NCBI GenBank assembly: GCA_036365145.1
Contig: JAEOAD010000012.1
Location: 45,329,001-45,393,000, forward strand
Source of the DNA: Orientallactaga sibirica
Lineage: Eukaryota > Chordata > Mammalia > Rodentia > Dipodidae
DNA length: 64,000 nucleotides
Direction: 5' to 3'
How positions within the stretch are numbered: the first letter of the stretch is position 1; each line of letters begins with the position of its first letter. The position numbers and the translations under genes were made by a program. Positions 11,830 to 24,464 of the stretch are shown here, piece by piece. The notes under the pieces are model-generated. The model saw only the letters and a program-made list of their open reading frames with translations. It had not been told where the DNA came from and did not search any database.

Positions 11830-12562
11830 ACAAAGATAAATGACCTATGACACTTGGTCTCAGAGTTGGAGACAAAAGGGAAGGGCGGGGTCTGTGCATG
11901 CACCAGCTCAAGTCAGAAGTAGAAATTCAGCTCCTAGAGACCATTGTTATAGAGAATTTTAAAGGCCTGGTGGGGTCAGCTCACCAACATGTTAAGAGTA
12001 AGAAAAGTCTTAGAGAGTATGTGAATCCCTTAATTGTTTAATGTATGAGGGGAAAAAAGCACAGGCCAATAAATTAGGCTTGCAGACACAATCCAACTTA
12101 GTGTCTTCTAAGAGACTTCCAATATCCACTATTTCTTCATTGAGTCTGGCAATGAAATAATGAGAAAAGTAGAACTGAGAAAGGAATTGATGGTAGGTAA
12201 GGTAGGTAGGTAGGTAGAAGAATTATCAGAACTGAGTCTGGTTTTGTTGGGATTTTTTGTGTCTTTAGCCAGTAAGAATCCTACTGATCAATGGGAAGAG
12301 ATAAAGAGCTTTGAAGTTGCATGAAAGGGGGTATAAGAAAATAAAGGCTGATTTCTTTGTACTTTGCTATCCTCTTTTTATAAGTGATAATCAAGGAGAG
12401 GAAAATCTCCCTAAGAACAATTCAGAATTATGTGGTCAACAAGAAGTGATGGTTGCATGAAATGTGCTGTTGTTACCTTCTATTGTGAGGAGGGAGTTTC
12501 CACAGGAGGTTAGCAACCCTACAGGTAATGCAGACCCCACCGTCAGCCAGGACAGCTTCATT
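11830..12562. other. No recognised gene; short GGTA microsatellite
   Basis: (GGTA)n at about 12189-12218. Nothing else recognised. Confidence 0.45.
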
Positions 12563-12579
12563 AAGAGTCCCTGTGTTTG

Positions 12580-12802
12580 GGGATGGAAGAATGGCTTAGC
12601 AGTTAAGGCATCTGCCTACAAAGCCAAAGGACCCTGGTTCAATTCCACAGGACCCACGTTAGCCAGATGCACAAGGGGATGCATGTGTCTGGAGTTAATT
12701 TGAAGTGGCTGGAGGCCCTGAAGTGCTCATTCTCCCTCTCCCTCTCTCTCTCCCTCTCTCCCTCTTTCTCTGTCAAATATATAAATAATAATTTTTTTAA
12801 AA
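12580..12802 (+). mobile_element. DIP SINE, perfect 17-base TSD
   Basis: AAGAGTCCCTGTGTTTG occurs at 12563-12579 and again at 12803-12819. Confidence 0.93.
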
Positions 12803-13474
12803 AAGAGTCCCTGTGTTTGTGATGAGCTTGTAGCAACTGTCATTGTGGGTAAAAGACATGTCACTGAGCACCCTGGTATGTCTCCTTTTAAGCAGTGGAA
12901 CTTAGATTTGGCATTCAAAATTCCTAAATCTCTCATTTGGAAGCCAGTTAATGTTTTCTATGCACTGCTAACAATAGCAAAGCTAGAATTTATCCAGTTG
13001 TCCTGGTGAAGCTGCCAGCTCTTGGCATGTGGGCTGGCTCAAAGAAGAGAGAGGAGGTGAAGCAAAGCCTGGGTGGTCTCTAAATTTCACAATCCAGGGC
13101 ATGTGGGACACAGGCTGATCCTGAAAAGTCATCCCACCTCTGCCCTCCACAGCAAACCGAGACAACTTCAAATTGGGGAAATAGATTGTCAAATTAGTCA
13201 CCTATTTTCCAATCCAATGTCACAAGACAACTGGAGTAAAGGGAGGAAGGAAAGGGGAGGGGAAGGAAAGAGGAGACATGCTTCTTAACGCTTGTCCAAG
13301 CCCTATGAAGACAGGATGCTTCTCAGTATGTTGGTGCTCTAATACATTGACCTTCTTCTCTGTACTTTCAAGGGTCCACTCTACATATGCCAGCTCATTC
13401 GCCATTCTTCCAAAGGAACATGCTTTTCTCCCACAGGCCAGTCCCTTGAAGGGTTAATACTCTACAAAGACACC

Positions 13475-13548
13475 ATGCATTTACTCACCAAGCATTCACA
13501 GAGTACATGTGATGTGTCAGGCACCACTCTAGGTGTTGAGGACCAATA
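13475..13548 (-). mobile_element. L2 3' end fragment
   Basis: 'acagagtacatgtgatgtgtcaggcacc' is the antisense L2 terminus pattern. Confidence 0.5.
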
Positions 13549-13619
13549 GCGTTGCCTAATGTTTTACACTGGCATGAGCAACACATTGTTTGGCTCAACT
13601 CCTACCATCCCCCTATCCT

Positions 13620-13910
13620 CCTTTGTAGAAATGCCTTCTTTCCTATTTTCTGCCTAGAAGTCTCCCCTTGCCTCCTTTTCCAATAAACTTTCCCTACAAA
13701 TTAGTTCATCAGCCTCTTCTCTAAACATCATCAACTCTTATAACCCCATAAAACCCTATAAAGGTAACATAGCATTTAATGACATACTCCCTTGTACCAC
13801 CTGTTCCTGTCTCATGAATTAATTTGGCTCCACAGCTAGGCCACAAAGCCCTTGAGGGAAAGCAACTCACTCTTTGTTTTTCTCTGGATTCCATGTGCTC
13901 CCACAGAACT
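13620..13910 (+). mobile_element. Possible L2 3' region
   Basis: 'ccacaaagcccttgagggaaag' corresponds to the conserved L2 'agctccatgagggcagg' segment. Otherwise weak. Confidence 0.4.
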
Positions 13911-14317
13911 CACTTTTTTTTTTTTTTTTCCAGTTTAAGGCTTCACTTTTAAGCTGCCTTTAATTCTTTTAAGATCTCCACCACATTTGATTCCAAATTA
14001 CTTTTACCACTGCAAGAAGAATCTAAGTATCTTACCCTGCCTGAGCCAGAAGACGTGAATCATGTGCTGGTAGTGGATTAGAAATTTCTACCAGTCCTCA
14101 GGGGCTACATGTCATTGCGGAGAGACTGTCCACCATGACTCTCCCTGTAGAGAAGTGTTGTCACATGGCTTTGCTGTTACTAGGCAGTCCAGAGGGCTCT
14201 GCAGGAGTGGCCTAGTACTGGCTCCAGGACCCTCCAGCTCTCACTACATTTCAAGAATGATTAAAGATGATGATTTCCTTTCAAGTTGAATTAAAAAGTA
14301 GTTCACCCACCATTTGT

Positions 14318-14772
14318 TTAAGTTTCTTGTGGCTGCTATAAGAAACTACCATTCATTTGGTGACTTGAACCAGTAAGAATGTATTCTCTTTTGATTGTGG
14401 AGAAAGGATGCCTGACTCAGTACCACTGAGCCAAAACTGAGAAGTCAACAGGACATACTCTCTTGAAAAACTCTATGGGAGATTCCTTGCTTAACTCTTC
14501 CAGTTTCTGATAGCTGTCAACACTCCTTAGCTTGGGCCCACATAACCGAAACTTCACCTGTATCAACATATTGCTTTCTTCTCTTGTGTCCAAACCCCAC
14601 TAGGGGCATTAGTGGTTATAATTAGTGTCTTTCTAAACAATCTGGCATCATCCCTGCATCTCAAAATCTTACATTGCTCCTATTTGTAGACACCCTTTTC
14701 ACGTGAGGGATGAAAGGTTGCCGGGACTAGGATTTGATTTCTTTGGTGGTCATTATTCAGCCTTTGACTATC
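14318..14772 (-). mobile_element. MLT1-type MaLR LTR
   Basis: 'agtttcttgtggctgctataag' and the downstream 'agcttgggcccacataac' to 'cattattcagcctttgac' follow antisense MLT1 LTRs in order. Confidence 0.6.
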
Positions 14773-17189
14773 CCCTCAGGGCTAGGTCTTTTGCTTTAGT
14801 AAGTCTGTGGCACACAATCAAATAAAGTCAATTAAAGATCTTGAAGAATACGATCTTTCTTATCCAGTGGTCCCTTGTTAAGGAAATTATAACACAGTAC
14901 AAGCAGCCATGACTCAGAAAATGCAACAGGTGTCACAGGGTCTACTGACAGACAAGACATCACAAAACTAAAAATTGTCTAAAGGCTACTCTATTAGGAA
15001 GACAATAGTTCCAAATAAATCAAAAGCAAAAGTACTGGTATAATTTTAATATGCCTCACAGGATCAAAAGAAGAGTATTTCAAAGCAGGATATCTAAAAA
15101 GACCATAAACTCAAGTTGATTTATTTTCCCCTTCTGGAGGAGTCTTCAGCCACAAAATTAGTCTTTTCTCCCTGAAACTGCAAGTTGAGATATTATCCTC
15201 TTATGAAAGTGGTAAGATGATTAAGGCCAGTTAGACCACAGGCAGACTGTATTTTGTGTAGGCTAGACCAGTGCATAGCTAGAGAATGCCTCAGCCGCCG
15301 TGGTTATGAACTGTCGATGTTCAGGAAGCTTAGGTGGGAGGTTCATCCTGAAGGGGAATACACAGAGGACAAAATTTTCAACACAACAAATGAGCCCTTG
15401 GTACAGACAGCTTGGCAGCAGCAAAGTTCTAATTTCTGGAGTTTACTCTGTGGAGGTATTACAGCTCAACACTGAAGAGGTGGTTTGTGAGGCCTCTGCT
15501 GCATGCATGTGAGAAGATAAACAGTAATTAAAAAGCAATCAGCCAATGGCCAATTCTAAGGCCCAACAACTGTCCTGGGAGAAGGCGGTATTCCTCAAAC
15601 CGAGCTGGCCAACCTGGAGCTATTTGAAATGTCCATCTAGCTGGCTTAGTAAATCTGTCCATCACTTTTTCTTTCAACAAGATTTGGACTCCTTTGTTTA
15701 CAAGATGCTAATGAAAGAAGGTGATGTATGGTCTAGAATGCAAATGTAAATCCTTGGGGAGGGGTTGTCACCCACTCGCTTTGCAGGATCTGAGTGAATG
15801 GTGCCAGACAGGAACTTGTGGGGGTAACTTGCCTGGGCATCGCATGCTATGGTTCTCACTTGCGAAGACAGGCAGGAAAGGGTCAAAGGCATTGTAAGAG
15901 GATTTTCAACGGAAGCTTTTTTTTTTATTATTTATTTATTTATTATTTTTTTAGTGTTTCCAGAAGAAATGTTACTCTGTAATCTGGAATTTTTTCTTAA
16001 GAGAAACATCATCTCTTCCAAAGCAACCAGATCCAAGAGTCAACTCTTCATTCTCATCCTTGTGACTTGAATCCATTTCCTCCTCTTCCTCAACATCGCA
16101 GTGAGTTCACATCGCATCGATTTCACCTCTTAGTGTATGCTTTAAATCATTTTCATATCCTGACATGCCAACTGTTTAGCTGCCATTCCCAAGCTCAGTC
16201 CTGGAACCAGACACATAAACATCCTTCACGGAGGCAGCTCTGTTTGTCCAGGCTCCCTCCCCTGGAAAAGTTATGATCAGCAGGAAATGAAAACAACCAG
16301 CATCACTTTTGTTTTCATTGATTTGGGTGACATTCTGAAAATGGAGCATTTAAGCCAAACCAAATCCCCGACTTCATTCTGATCAAAATCCAGAACGAGG
16401 AACTTCACGCAGAACATTCAAATCTCAATTGTCTGCCACTACAGCTGAATGAAAGGCTCAGATGAAAACTGGCAGCGATTTCCTTCCTACAAACATGCTT
16501 TGTTCCTGGCTAACTTGTCAGCTCATAAAAACGCCTCTGTACAAGCAGCTGTCTCGTTCACAACGCTGAGTCCTTTCATGGTATCAATACAAGAGTGTTA
16601 CACAGAACCCAGTCCAGGACCCTTGCTCGGAAGCCCTGTCCCAGAGCGTGGGCCTCTCTGCTTCCCTGGCATGCCTTTCTTCCAATTTGATGACTTACAT
16701 TTTGAATAAATGGCTATAGAAAATGCCACGCCCATGGTGGAACCCCCTCACCCGTCTGTTTCCCAAAAGTCTGTTGGAGGAAAAAGCCAGGCCCAGAGGC
16801 AAAACTCAGGCAGGCGGACTCTGAAGTTCCCAGTTCATCCTGGCTCTTGCTGTCTCTCAACTGCTCCGAGATAACTTAACGTCTTTATATCTTTAAGTGT
16901 TTCCTTAGTGAGTTAAGCAACTTGCAGTGACTACCCTGGGCTAGATTGCCAGAGAGAAGTTAAATCTAAATTATGGCAAGCCACTTTGCAAATATAAGGT
17001 GACTGACAAATAACTATTATGTCTTTCCCAATGAGCCAGTAAATAAATTGATGACATAGTGGAGATGCCTCATTATTTCCTGGATTATTTAGAGAAGTTC
17101 TATCAGCCCAACCTCAACATAAGCATGAATGGGCACCAGGGGGCAGACTGAGCAGTGGATGGTAGCAAAAACTAAGATGCCCCCATCAC
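14773..17189. other. Repeat-poor block
   Basis: About 2.4 kb with only a TTTA-rich stretch at 15915-15955. Open frames of up to 86 codons have no recognisable domain. No gene is supported. Confidence 0.5.
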
Positions 17190-17200
17190 TTTACTCTTTT

Positions 17201-17467
17201 CTTTTTTCTTTCTTTTTCTTTTTTTTTCTTTTTTCTTTTTGTTTTTGTTTGTTTTTAGAGAGAGAACAGAAAGACAGAGAAAGAGGCAGATAGAGACAGA
17301 GAGAAAATGGGCACCCCAGGGCCTCTGGCCATTGCAAACGAACTCCAGATGCATGCACCACTTTGTGCATCTGGCTTATGTGGGTACCTGGGAATTGAAC
17401 CTTGAATCAGGGCCCTTAGGCTTCACAGGCAAGCGCTTACTGGCTAAGCCATCTCTTCCAGCCCCAG
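17201..17467 (-). mobile_element. DIP SINE with long T/C-rich tail
   Basis: TSD TTTACTCTTTT at 17190-17200 and 17468-17478. The antisense body has full 'cagggcctctggccattgcaaac' and ends in CCATCTCTTCCAGCCCC. Confidence 0.9.
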
Positions 17468-17639
17468 TTTACTCTTTTTGACTGGTATGTTTCTCCACAT
17501 TCTTTGAATACCTTCTTTCTCTTCCCATCCCTTTCTGAAAGTCTTTTCTGAGGACCGGTGCTCATCCACCTGAACCTCAAGCTCTGTATTTTAAACTGCA
17601 TCTCTCTGACCTTCTGGAAAGGTGACTCAGGAGCTCAGA

Positions 17640-17765
17640 CTCCACAGAGGTAACTCTTAGCTTATGCATCCCTGGGCAACATAGAACATGTCACTTAACA
17701 TCTCTGAACTTCTATTTTCTGTGCTACTAAAATAGGGCTAACCAACCACAGGGTCTTCAAAGGTC
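17640..17765 (+). mobile_element. MIR SINE
   Basis: 'atgtcacttaacatctctgaac' and 'ctactaaaatagggctaac' are MIR core. Confidence 0.6.
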
Positions 17766-17918
17766 CTTCCTGCCCCGATTCTTTTTGATGTGACGCAAGG
17801 TGGTAAAGATTGAAACAAAATTGCCTACCAGAGCAGGCAGTAAAATACGCACTTAGGAGAAGAAAAGGGCACTTCAAGAATCATCGTTTGCATGTATAGA
17901 AAGCATGATTCCACACAT

Positions 17919-18272
17919 GTTACAGGCTGAATTTTATCTTCTCAAAATTCAGATGTGAAATATTATCCTGCAGTGCTGCAAAGTGTGCCTCTATTTGGCA
18001 ATGGAACCCTTAGCGAGGTGATAATGGTTAGATGAGGCATTTATGACTTTATTAAGAGGAGGAGACCTGGACATAGACTGTGCAGAGAGAAGGCAGAGTG
18101 AAGGCAGGGAAAATACCACCACCTATAAAGCCTAGGTGAGAGACTTCAAAAACAACCCACCAGGTCCTGTGATCCTGGACCCGCAGCCTCCAGACTCGTG
18201 AGAAAATGAATTTCTGTTGGTTCGGCCACATGGACTGTGGTAATTTGTTGCAGATCCAAAAGACTAACACCA
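17919..18272 (+). mobile_element. MLT1A-like MaLR LTR
   Basis: Starts TGTTACAGGCTGAATTTTATC. It contains 'cagcctccagactcgtgag' and 'aatgaatttctgttggttc', and ends near 'aaaagactaacacc'. Solo LTR. Confidence 0.75.
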
Positions 18273-18276
18273 TAAT

Positions 18277-18338
18277 CCCTGACGCCTCTGTCCCTGATGC
18301 CCCCCTTATGCCCTTGTCCCTGATGCCCCTGTCCATAG
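18277..18338. repeat. Short degenerate minisatellite
   Basis: TCCCTGATGCCCCTG-like units repeated about four times directly after the MLT1 end. Confidence 0.6.
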
Positions 18339-18921
18339 AACTATCTGCCACCCATCCCAAACATATGCACCATTGAGAACTCAAGGGACTTGTCTGCTGC
18401 TGTAAAATACAAACAAGAGATGACTCGTTAGATTACATTTCTCTTTACTCCAAGAATGTTCTTTCTTCATTCTTTCTCTGCCAATGAAAGGGCACACCTT
18501 GTAAAGTCTTAAAGTAAAAACTGCAACATGTCCTTCTTGGATCAGTCAGGGCAGGTTAGGTTATGCTATAGTAACAACCTGAAACCTTACAGGTGTTTAA
18601 TAATCAGGGGTGTACCCTTGCCTGTATCACCCAGTACCTGTCCGACCATTCTGAGTATTGTTTCTGCTCACACTTCTTGGTATACCTCACTCACTACGTA
18701 CCCTCTTTCTCTCTCTCTTTCTCTTCTCAGATCCTATGCTAACTCAGTGTTACAAACAGAATGCTAGAAAATGAAACCAAATAAAGTTAATGCATAAACT
18801 AAAAGTAATGAGGCTAATTCAGTTTTCTCTTGCAGAGTTAATGACATTAGAACTGTCCCTTCTATGCATAGGGAAGGGAACCTTGTGCAATAGGGAAGCA
18901 AATATCTCTTTAAAGCTGTCT
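18339..18921. other. No recognised feature
   Basis: Short CT-rich run near 18706-18728. No repeat or exon identified. Confidence 0.4.
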
Positions 18922-19128
18922 GCACTGGGGAGATGCTTCAGCAGTTAAAAGTGCTTGCGTGCAAAGCCTGCCAGTCCCTGGTTCAATTCCCTAGCCACCC
19001 ACATAAAACTGGATGGGCATTCATTAGCAGTGGCAAGAGATCCTGGCACATATACATGTTGGGGGAGGTATGTATAGACACACACACACACAACTAAAAA
19101 TTGAAAAAAAGAAAATAAAGATTTTTTT
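18922..19128 (+). mobile_element. DIP SINE, CA-tail subfamily
   Basis: Head and GGTTCAATTCC, then 'ggatgggcattcattagcag' and 'ggcaagagatcctggcac', with a (CA)n tail in place of CT/AAAT. Confidence 0.75.
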
Positions 19129-19423
19129 TAAAACCCACCTCACTCTACTACCTTCTACTCTTCCTCTAACTTCCCTGGACTAGAGGATGAAGGAGAAGAG
19201 GACTAACAGCAGAAGAAGTCCTCCCTTTCCATTCTTTACTCTGCCTCCACTCCTCACTGCAAAGCGACTGAGAGACTCAGAGCAAATGTCAGGGGGATTG
19301 GGCAACAAACCCCTTTTATAGGAAGCACCACCAGGCTAGGACCCCTCTTCTTTTGGCTTTTCATAGGTAGTACTTACTAAAGTGGCAAGTGGACCTACAG
19401 GCCACCACCTGTTATGACTATCA

Positions 19424-19470
19424 CACATGCACACGCACGCGTGCACACACACACACACGCACACACACAC
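19424..19470. repeat. (CA)n microsatellite with CGCG core
   Basis: Alternating purine-pyrimidine run with 'cacgcacgcgtgcacac'. Confidence 0.8.
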
Positions 19471-20914
19471 TTCTCTCAAGAAGCATTCGATGGTTGTGTA
19501 TGTGTGTGTTTGCTTGGATTATAAAGTCAAGAGCCCTCCTGCTTTTATTAACATTTAGATGCATATCCTTGGCCAGTGAGCAAGGCCTAAATTAAAAAAT
19601 ATCACTGAGCTTCTGATGATCACTTTGAGTTGAAAGCTGCTATCCTTGTCACAGCTATCCACAGCAAAAAAAAATATGCTTGCATACATTTCCACTTAAA
19701 TCCTCTAATAACCTCAGGTGATTCTTCATCGTGTTATTGGTGAAAAGGTGGGCTTTGGGAATGTAAATGATATAGGTATGCAAAGTGTCACAATTATTAA
19801 TTGAAAGATCTTTTCTAATTCCCTCTGTTCTGTGACCTGGAGCAGACTTTGGGATTTAGATATAGAGGACCAAGTCATACCTGTGCTGTGCCAGCCATGC
19901 TTGTGTGTGCCCGTGTGTCATCTGATAGAAACTCCACAGTAAGCCTGCAATGACCAACAGACTCCAAAGTATTTCTGTTTATCCAGAGTGTGTATTGTGG
20001 GTAAGGGTCTGTGTGTGGAAGCAGCTGGATGGTAGTGGTAATGTATGAGTCCAGAGAGACGAAGATAATTAGTAATGTGCCTGCTAAAGGAAGAGAAGAT
20101 TAGCAGTGAAGAACTGAATAGCTAAGAGGGGAATTTCAAGTAGAACCAAAAGTCAAATCTAATATTATTTTACAACAAGCAGATGGATGGATGAGAAGGG
20201 TGGATGGCCATGTCCACCCTTAACCACAACCTGATGGGAGAATTTCCTCCTCCAAAAGCAGTGGTTTGATTCACTAACATCTGGCTGAGCTCTTTTGAAT
20301 CCTAACATCTGTATCTTTGGGGAAAAACGGAGGGTAACCCAAAGAGGACCTAAAATGATTAAAGCACAGATGTAAATATCCTAGTGGGCCCTGCTTCACA
20401 CCAAGACAATTACAGCAAAACAGTCCAAGTCTGAGAGAATTAACCTCATGCTGACTAAAGCAGCAGTTTAATAACTTCTCTTGTCAGGGATTTTTCCAGA
20501 TGAAAGAGCTAAAGACAGGCTTGAATCAGAAGAACAATAGTGCAGGTAAAAACTTGAATTGAACAAAGACAGAGAGCATTCTTGTGATTGGCAAGCTCTT
20601 GGTCATGCTTCAGTACGGCAGTGTGATGGTTCCATTCCCCCGTGACTCACATGTCTCTCTGCAGAAAGACAGTGCTGCCAGCATATGAGTAGCTAGCTTA
20701 AATAATTACAGGGTGCTCTCTGCCACTGGGGCTCTCGTTGCCGTAGCAATCACATCTCTCCCTAATCAAAGGAGTGTTTTCATGTGACCCAGCCAAAGAT
20801 CTCATGTCTATGATGTCTCAGGTAAATTAAGGAGAGATTTTGATGAACAAGTACAGTAAATTAAGATTCTAGTAGAACTGGTTGGATTTTCTGAGAGAGG
20901 AATATAAATATACC
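19471..20914. other. Repeat-poor block with candidate X-box
   Basis: 1.44 kb without a named repeat. It holds GTTGCCGTAGCAAT at 20737-20750, close to the RFX X-box, and an AP-1-type TGACTCA at 20643-20649. Regulatory function is inference only. Confidence 0.35.
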
Positions 20915-21060
20915 AATCAGGCATGATGATATATACTTGTAGTCACAGTAGTTGGGAGATAGCGGCAGAAGCATCATGAGTTCAAGACCAGCCTGGGCTG
21001 CATAGAGTTAGAGGCCAAAGTAGGTTACATAATGAGACCCTCATGTCAAATAAATAATAA
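20915..21060 (+). mobile_element. Old B1-like SINE
   Basis: 'accagcctgggctgcatag' and 'aatgagaccctcatgtc' in B1 order, diverged head. Confidence 0.6.
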
Positions 21061-21172
21061 ATGGACAGATAAATATCACTAGCATGCCACTATCAGCGCT
21101 GTCATTGTTTACTTTGCCTCTGCTTAACAACCCCAGTTGACAGGGTCATCACCCATCAAACCCCACCCTGCT

Positions 21173-21335
21173 TTTTTTTTTTTTTTTTCTGGCTCTTTGA
21201 GGTAGGGTCTCACTCTAGCCCAAGCTGACTTATAATTCACTATGTAGTCTCAGGCTGGCCTCAAACTCACAGCAATCCTCCTATCTCTGCCTCTTGAGTG
21301 CTGGGATTAAAGGCATGCACTACCACACCCAACTT
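21173..21335 (-). mobile_element. B1 SINE
   Basis: T-run, 'gaggtagggtctcactctag', and the 'gggattaaaggcatgcac' end. Confidence 0.85.
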
Positions 21336-21337
21336 CA

Positions 21338-21452
21338 GCGCCCATATTTTTAAAGTGAGGAAACTGAGACACAGAGATGTTAAAGACTGGTCCACAGTGG
21401 CAGTGGTGGTAATGAACCACAGGATTCAAACCCAGCTGTGCAGGGAACTAGA
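21338..21452 (-). mobile_element. MIR SINE
   Basis: 'gaggaaactgagacacagag' and 'ggattcaaacccagctg' form the antisense MIR core. Confidence 0.75.
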
Positions 21453-21552
21453 ATACCAGAGGCTTCACTCACTCTTCCACTGCTCAACAAAGTCTGCCCT
21501 GAAGAACTGGGACAGCATGGACCTGGAAAGACTTTCATAAAAGTGGTGATTT

Positions 21553-21801
21553 GGGTGCTGGAGAGATGGCTTAGCAGTTAAGAGCTTGTTTGTGAGGTCT
21601 AAGAACCCCAGTTCGAGGCTCTATTCCCCAGTACCCACGTAAGCCAGATGCACAAGGTGGCGTATGCATTTGGAGTTTATTTGCAGTGGCTGGAGGCCCT
21701 GGTGCAATCATTCTCTCTCTCTCTTTTTTTCTCTCTCTCTCTCTCCCTCTTTCTCTGTCACTCTCAAATAAATAAATATAAATAAACAAAAAAAATTTAA
21801 T
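21553..21801 (+). mobile_element. DIP SINE
   Basis: TSD TGGTGATTT at 21544-21552 and 21802-21810. There is a small insertion at the B box (GTTCGAGGCTCTATTCC). Confidence 0.87.
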
Positions 21802-21810
21802 TGGTGATTT

Positions 21811-22343
21811 TATTTTATAATGTACATTTGCCGAATTATAACAAATTCTGTAACTATATTCTAGGATGCATCTTTTTCCCAAGTCTTGAAAATCCTCCCT
21901 CTAACAGGCCTTCCTAAAATAGTTCTATCTCCTCCTGGATTCCAGATTCATAGGCCTGGTATTGAGAGGCCAGGGAAGGCAATTCATTGACCTCCATTCT
22001 ACTTCAAACCCCATAGGGCCATATGAATGGCAGCCACATCATTACTGAATGACCAAAGGGTTTTGTCTATGCAAAACCAACCAACTCCAGCATTGATAAG
22101 CACAAACTGAGCTCTCGGCCCAATTTGCCCCTTCTGTCAAAGTGACCCTGACTCCAGCAACAATAATGTCACTTTATCTTGGGCTAAAGGTTGGAAAACT
22201 TTTTCCTTAAAAATCCAGAGGAGGAATATGTTTTGACCTGTGGGCCATGCAACCTGTTGCAACCACCAATTTTTACCATTGTTGCACAAAAACAGCCACA
22301 TGTGAACAAATGGGTACAATCGGGTTCCAGCAAAACCTTATCT
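21811..22343. other. No recognised feature
   Basis: Unique-looking, no repeat or exon identified. Confidence 0.4.
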
Positions 22344-22647
22344 AGGACTGGAGATATGGTTCAGCCACTAAAGGCACTTGTTGCACACACTGCCAATCAG
22401 AGTTTGAACCCCAGCACCAACACAAAGGCAGATGCAAAGTGGCACGGTGTCTACAATCCCAACACCCTATGTCAGTGGGAGGCAGGAGAAGCTCGAAGCT
22501 CCTATGCCAGGTAGACTGGCCTCTCTAGCAGCGAAAAGACCACAAAGGGGAACCTGTCTCAGAACTAACATAGAAGGAAACAGCCACCATCCTGATACTG
22601 TCTTCTGATGTCCTCATGCATGTGCCCCCTCCCCACACACAGAGTAA
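22344..22647 (+). mobile_element. B4-type SINE
   Basis: tRNA-like head GGACTGGAGATATGGTTC, long B4-like body ('aggcaggagaagctcgaagc'), and a tail of 'atgcatgtgccccctcc' plus AAATAAATC. Confidence 0.6.
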
Positions 22648-22998
22648 ATAAATCATCTACCAAAACAGTGGCAATTTGGATTTGGCCCACAGATTAAAAT
22701 TTCTCTGCTTCCCAAGCCTTATCTGTAACAAAAATGACACACATATCCATCTCAGTATTGTTGATCCCATGTCCCCAAGATCATGGCACGCTTTATAGAA
22801 GTCATGAAAGACCTGTGAATAGTGGCTAATTTCTGTAGAGCCGCTAATCATGTCCAAAATTTGTAAAACTAATTGCCATAGCAGATTAACGTAACCAATA
22901 CTACAGCCACTGAAAATGAATACTTAATTCTTTCCTTCCCCTCCCCATTGAGACATTTATTATAAAAGAAAAGAAAATGTATTTTAAAAATTATTTTT

Positions 22999-23325
22999 AG
23001 GCTTGGGGAGATTGCTCAGTGGTTAAAGGTACTTGCTTGAAAAGCCTGCCAGCCACTGGTCAATCGCTTAGCACTCAGGTAAAGTCAGATGCAAAGTAGT
23101 GCATGCATCTGTGATCCTAACGGGAGACAACGCGGGGGGAACCCAAAGCTTGCCCAAGCTTGCAGGCCCACTAGTCTAATGTTTGCAGTCTGGCAGTATG
23201 TTTGTAGCAGCAACAGCCCCTGTCTCATAGAAAGTGGAACACAGACACCCCTTTGTTTTCTTCTGACCTCCCCTTGCATGTCACGGACTGCCCCCCACCA
23301 CACTCAAATAAAATAGTATTTTTTA
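22999..23325 (+). mobile_element. B4-type SINE
   Basis: Head GCTTGGGGAGATTGCTCAG, the block 'cagcaacagcccctgtctc', and 'ttctgacctccccttgcatg' before an AATAAAAT tail. Confidence 0.6.
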
Positions 23326-23339
23326 ATGTCTAAATAATT

Positions 23340-23580
23340 TTGGAGCTGGCTGGATGGTTTAGCAGTGAAGGTGTTTCTTGCATGAGAAGCCTAAGGACCC
23401 AGGTTCATTTTCTCCAGATCCCATGTAAGCCAGATGCACATGATGGTGCATGCATCTAGAATTTGTTTGCAATGGCTTGATGCCCTGATGAGCCCATTCC
23501 TCCTCTCTCTCTCTCCTTCTCTCTCTCCTTCTCTTTGTCTCTAATAAATAAATAATAAAATATTTTTAAAAATATTTTTA
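23340..23580 (+). mobile_element. DIP SINE
   Basis: Complete head to (AAAT)n tail, with a diverged B box (GGTTCATTTTCTCC). Confidence 0.82.
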
Positions 23581-23962
23581 AATTTTCTGCCCAAATTCCA
23601 AAGAAACATATAAAAATATTTTTCATTGGGAAAAAAACTCTCAGTGAATATGTTCATTTTATTCTGCTTTTAGTGTTAGGTTGCTAGGAAAGAAAACAGA
23701 CCCTGTTTATTATCGCACCACATGTCATCATCCTACTTGTAGGGCCTCCGGCAAATGAGAGGCAAAAGGCCAAGTCTCTACCCTTTCCTTCCACAGCTCA
23801 CTACCACTCCTATATGAACCACTTGGATCGTAGCACACTGAAAGAAGGACCTAGAAAACACAGCAGACGTGGACGAGAGCAACGACAGGAGCAACTGTCA
23901 CGTTCACGCTATATATTTTCTTTCTTTTTCTCTCCTTCACAATCCTCCCAACTTTCTTTTTT

Positions 23963-24130
23963 GTTGTTGTTTTTTTGTTTGTTTGTTTGTTTTTTGAGGT
24001 AGGGTCTCACTCTAGCTAAGGCTGACCTGAAATTCACTCTGTAGTCTCAGGATGGCCTTGAACTCATGGTGATCCTCCTACCTCTGCCTCCCGAGTGCTG
24101 GGATTAAAGGCGTGCGCCACCACGTCTGGC
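23963..24130 (-). mobile_element. B1 SINE, 15-base TSD
   Basis: CCAACTTTCTTTTTT flanks at 23948-23962 and 24131-24145. Near-consensus. Confidence 0.92.
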
Positions 24131-24291
24131 CCAACTTTCTTTTTTAAAAATCTATAGTTTTGTAAGAAGGAAGAAGAAACTACATACTAAGTGTGGACAT
24201 CTGGACTAGCCACCTCCCTGATCTACCAGCACCCCTGCCACTTTGCCTACAGCAAATGCTGTCAGACAGTCTGTGCAAAGATAGCTATTTC

Positions 24292-24450
24292 ACCAGGCGT
24301 GGTGGCGCACGCCTTTAATCCCAGCACTCGAGAGGCAGTGGTAGGAGGATCTCCGTGAGTTTGAGGCCAGTCTGAGATTACAGAGTGAATTCCAGGTCAG
24401 CCTGGACCAGAGTGAGACCCTACCTCAAAAAAACAAAAAAACAAAAACAA
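24292..24450 (+). mobile_element. B1 SINE with TSD
   Basis: AGATAGCTATTTC at 24279-24291 and AGATAGCAATTTC at 24452-24464. Confidence 0.92.
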
Positions 24451-24464
24451 GAGATAGCAATTTC

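Noticed and set aside
12580..12660. tRNA-gene-like A and B boxes
   Set aside because: The same boxes occur in dozens of DIP and ID SINEs here. None folds into an intact tRNA with an acceptor stem that I can see.
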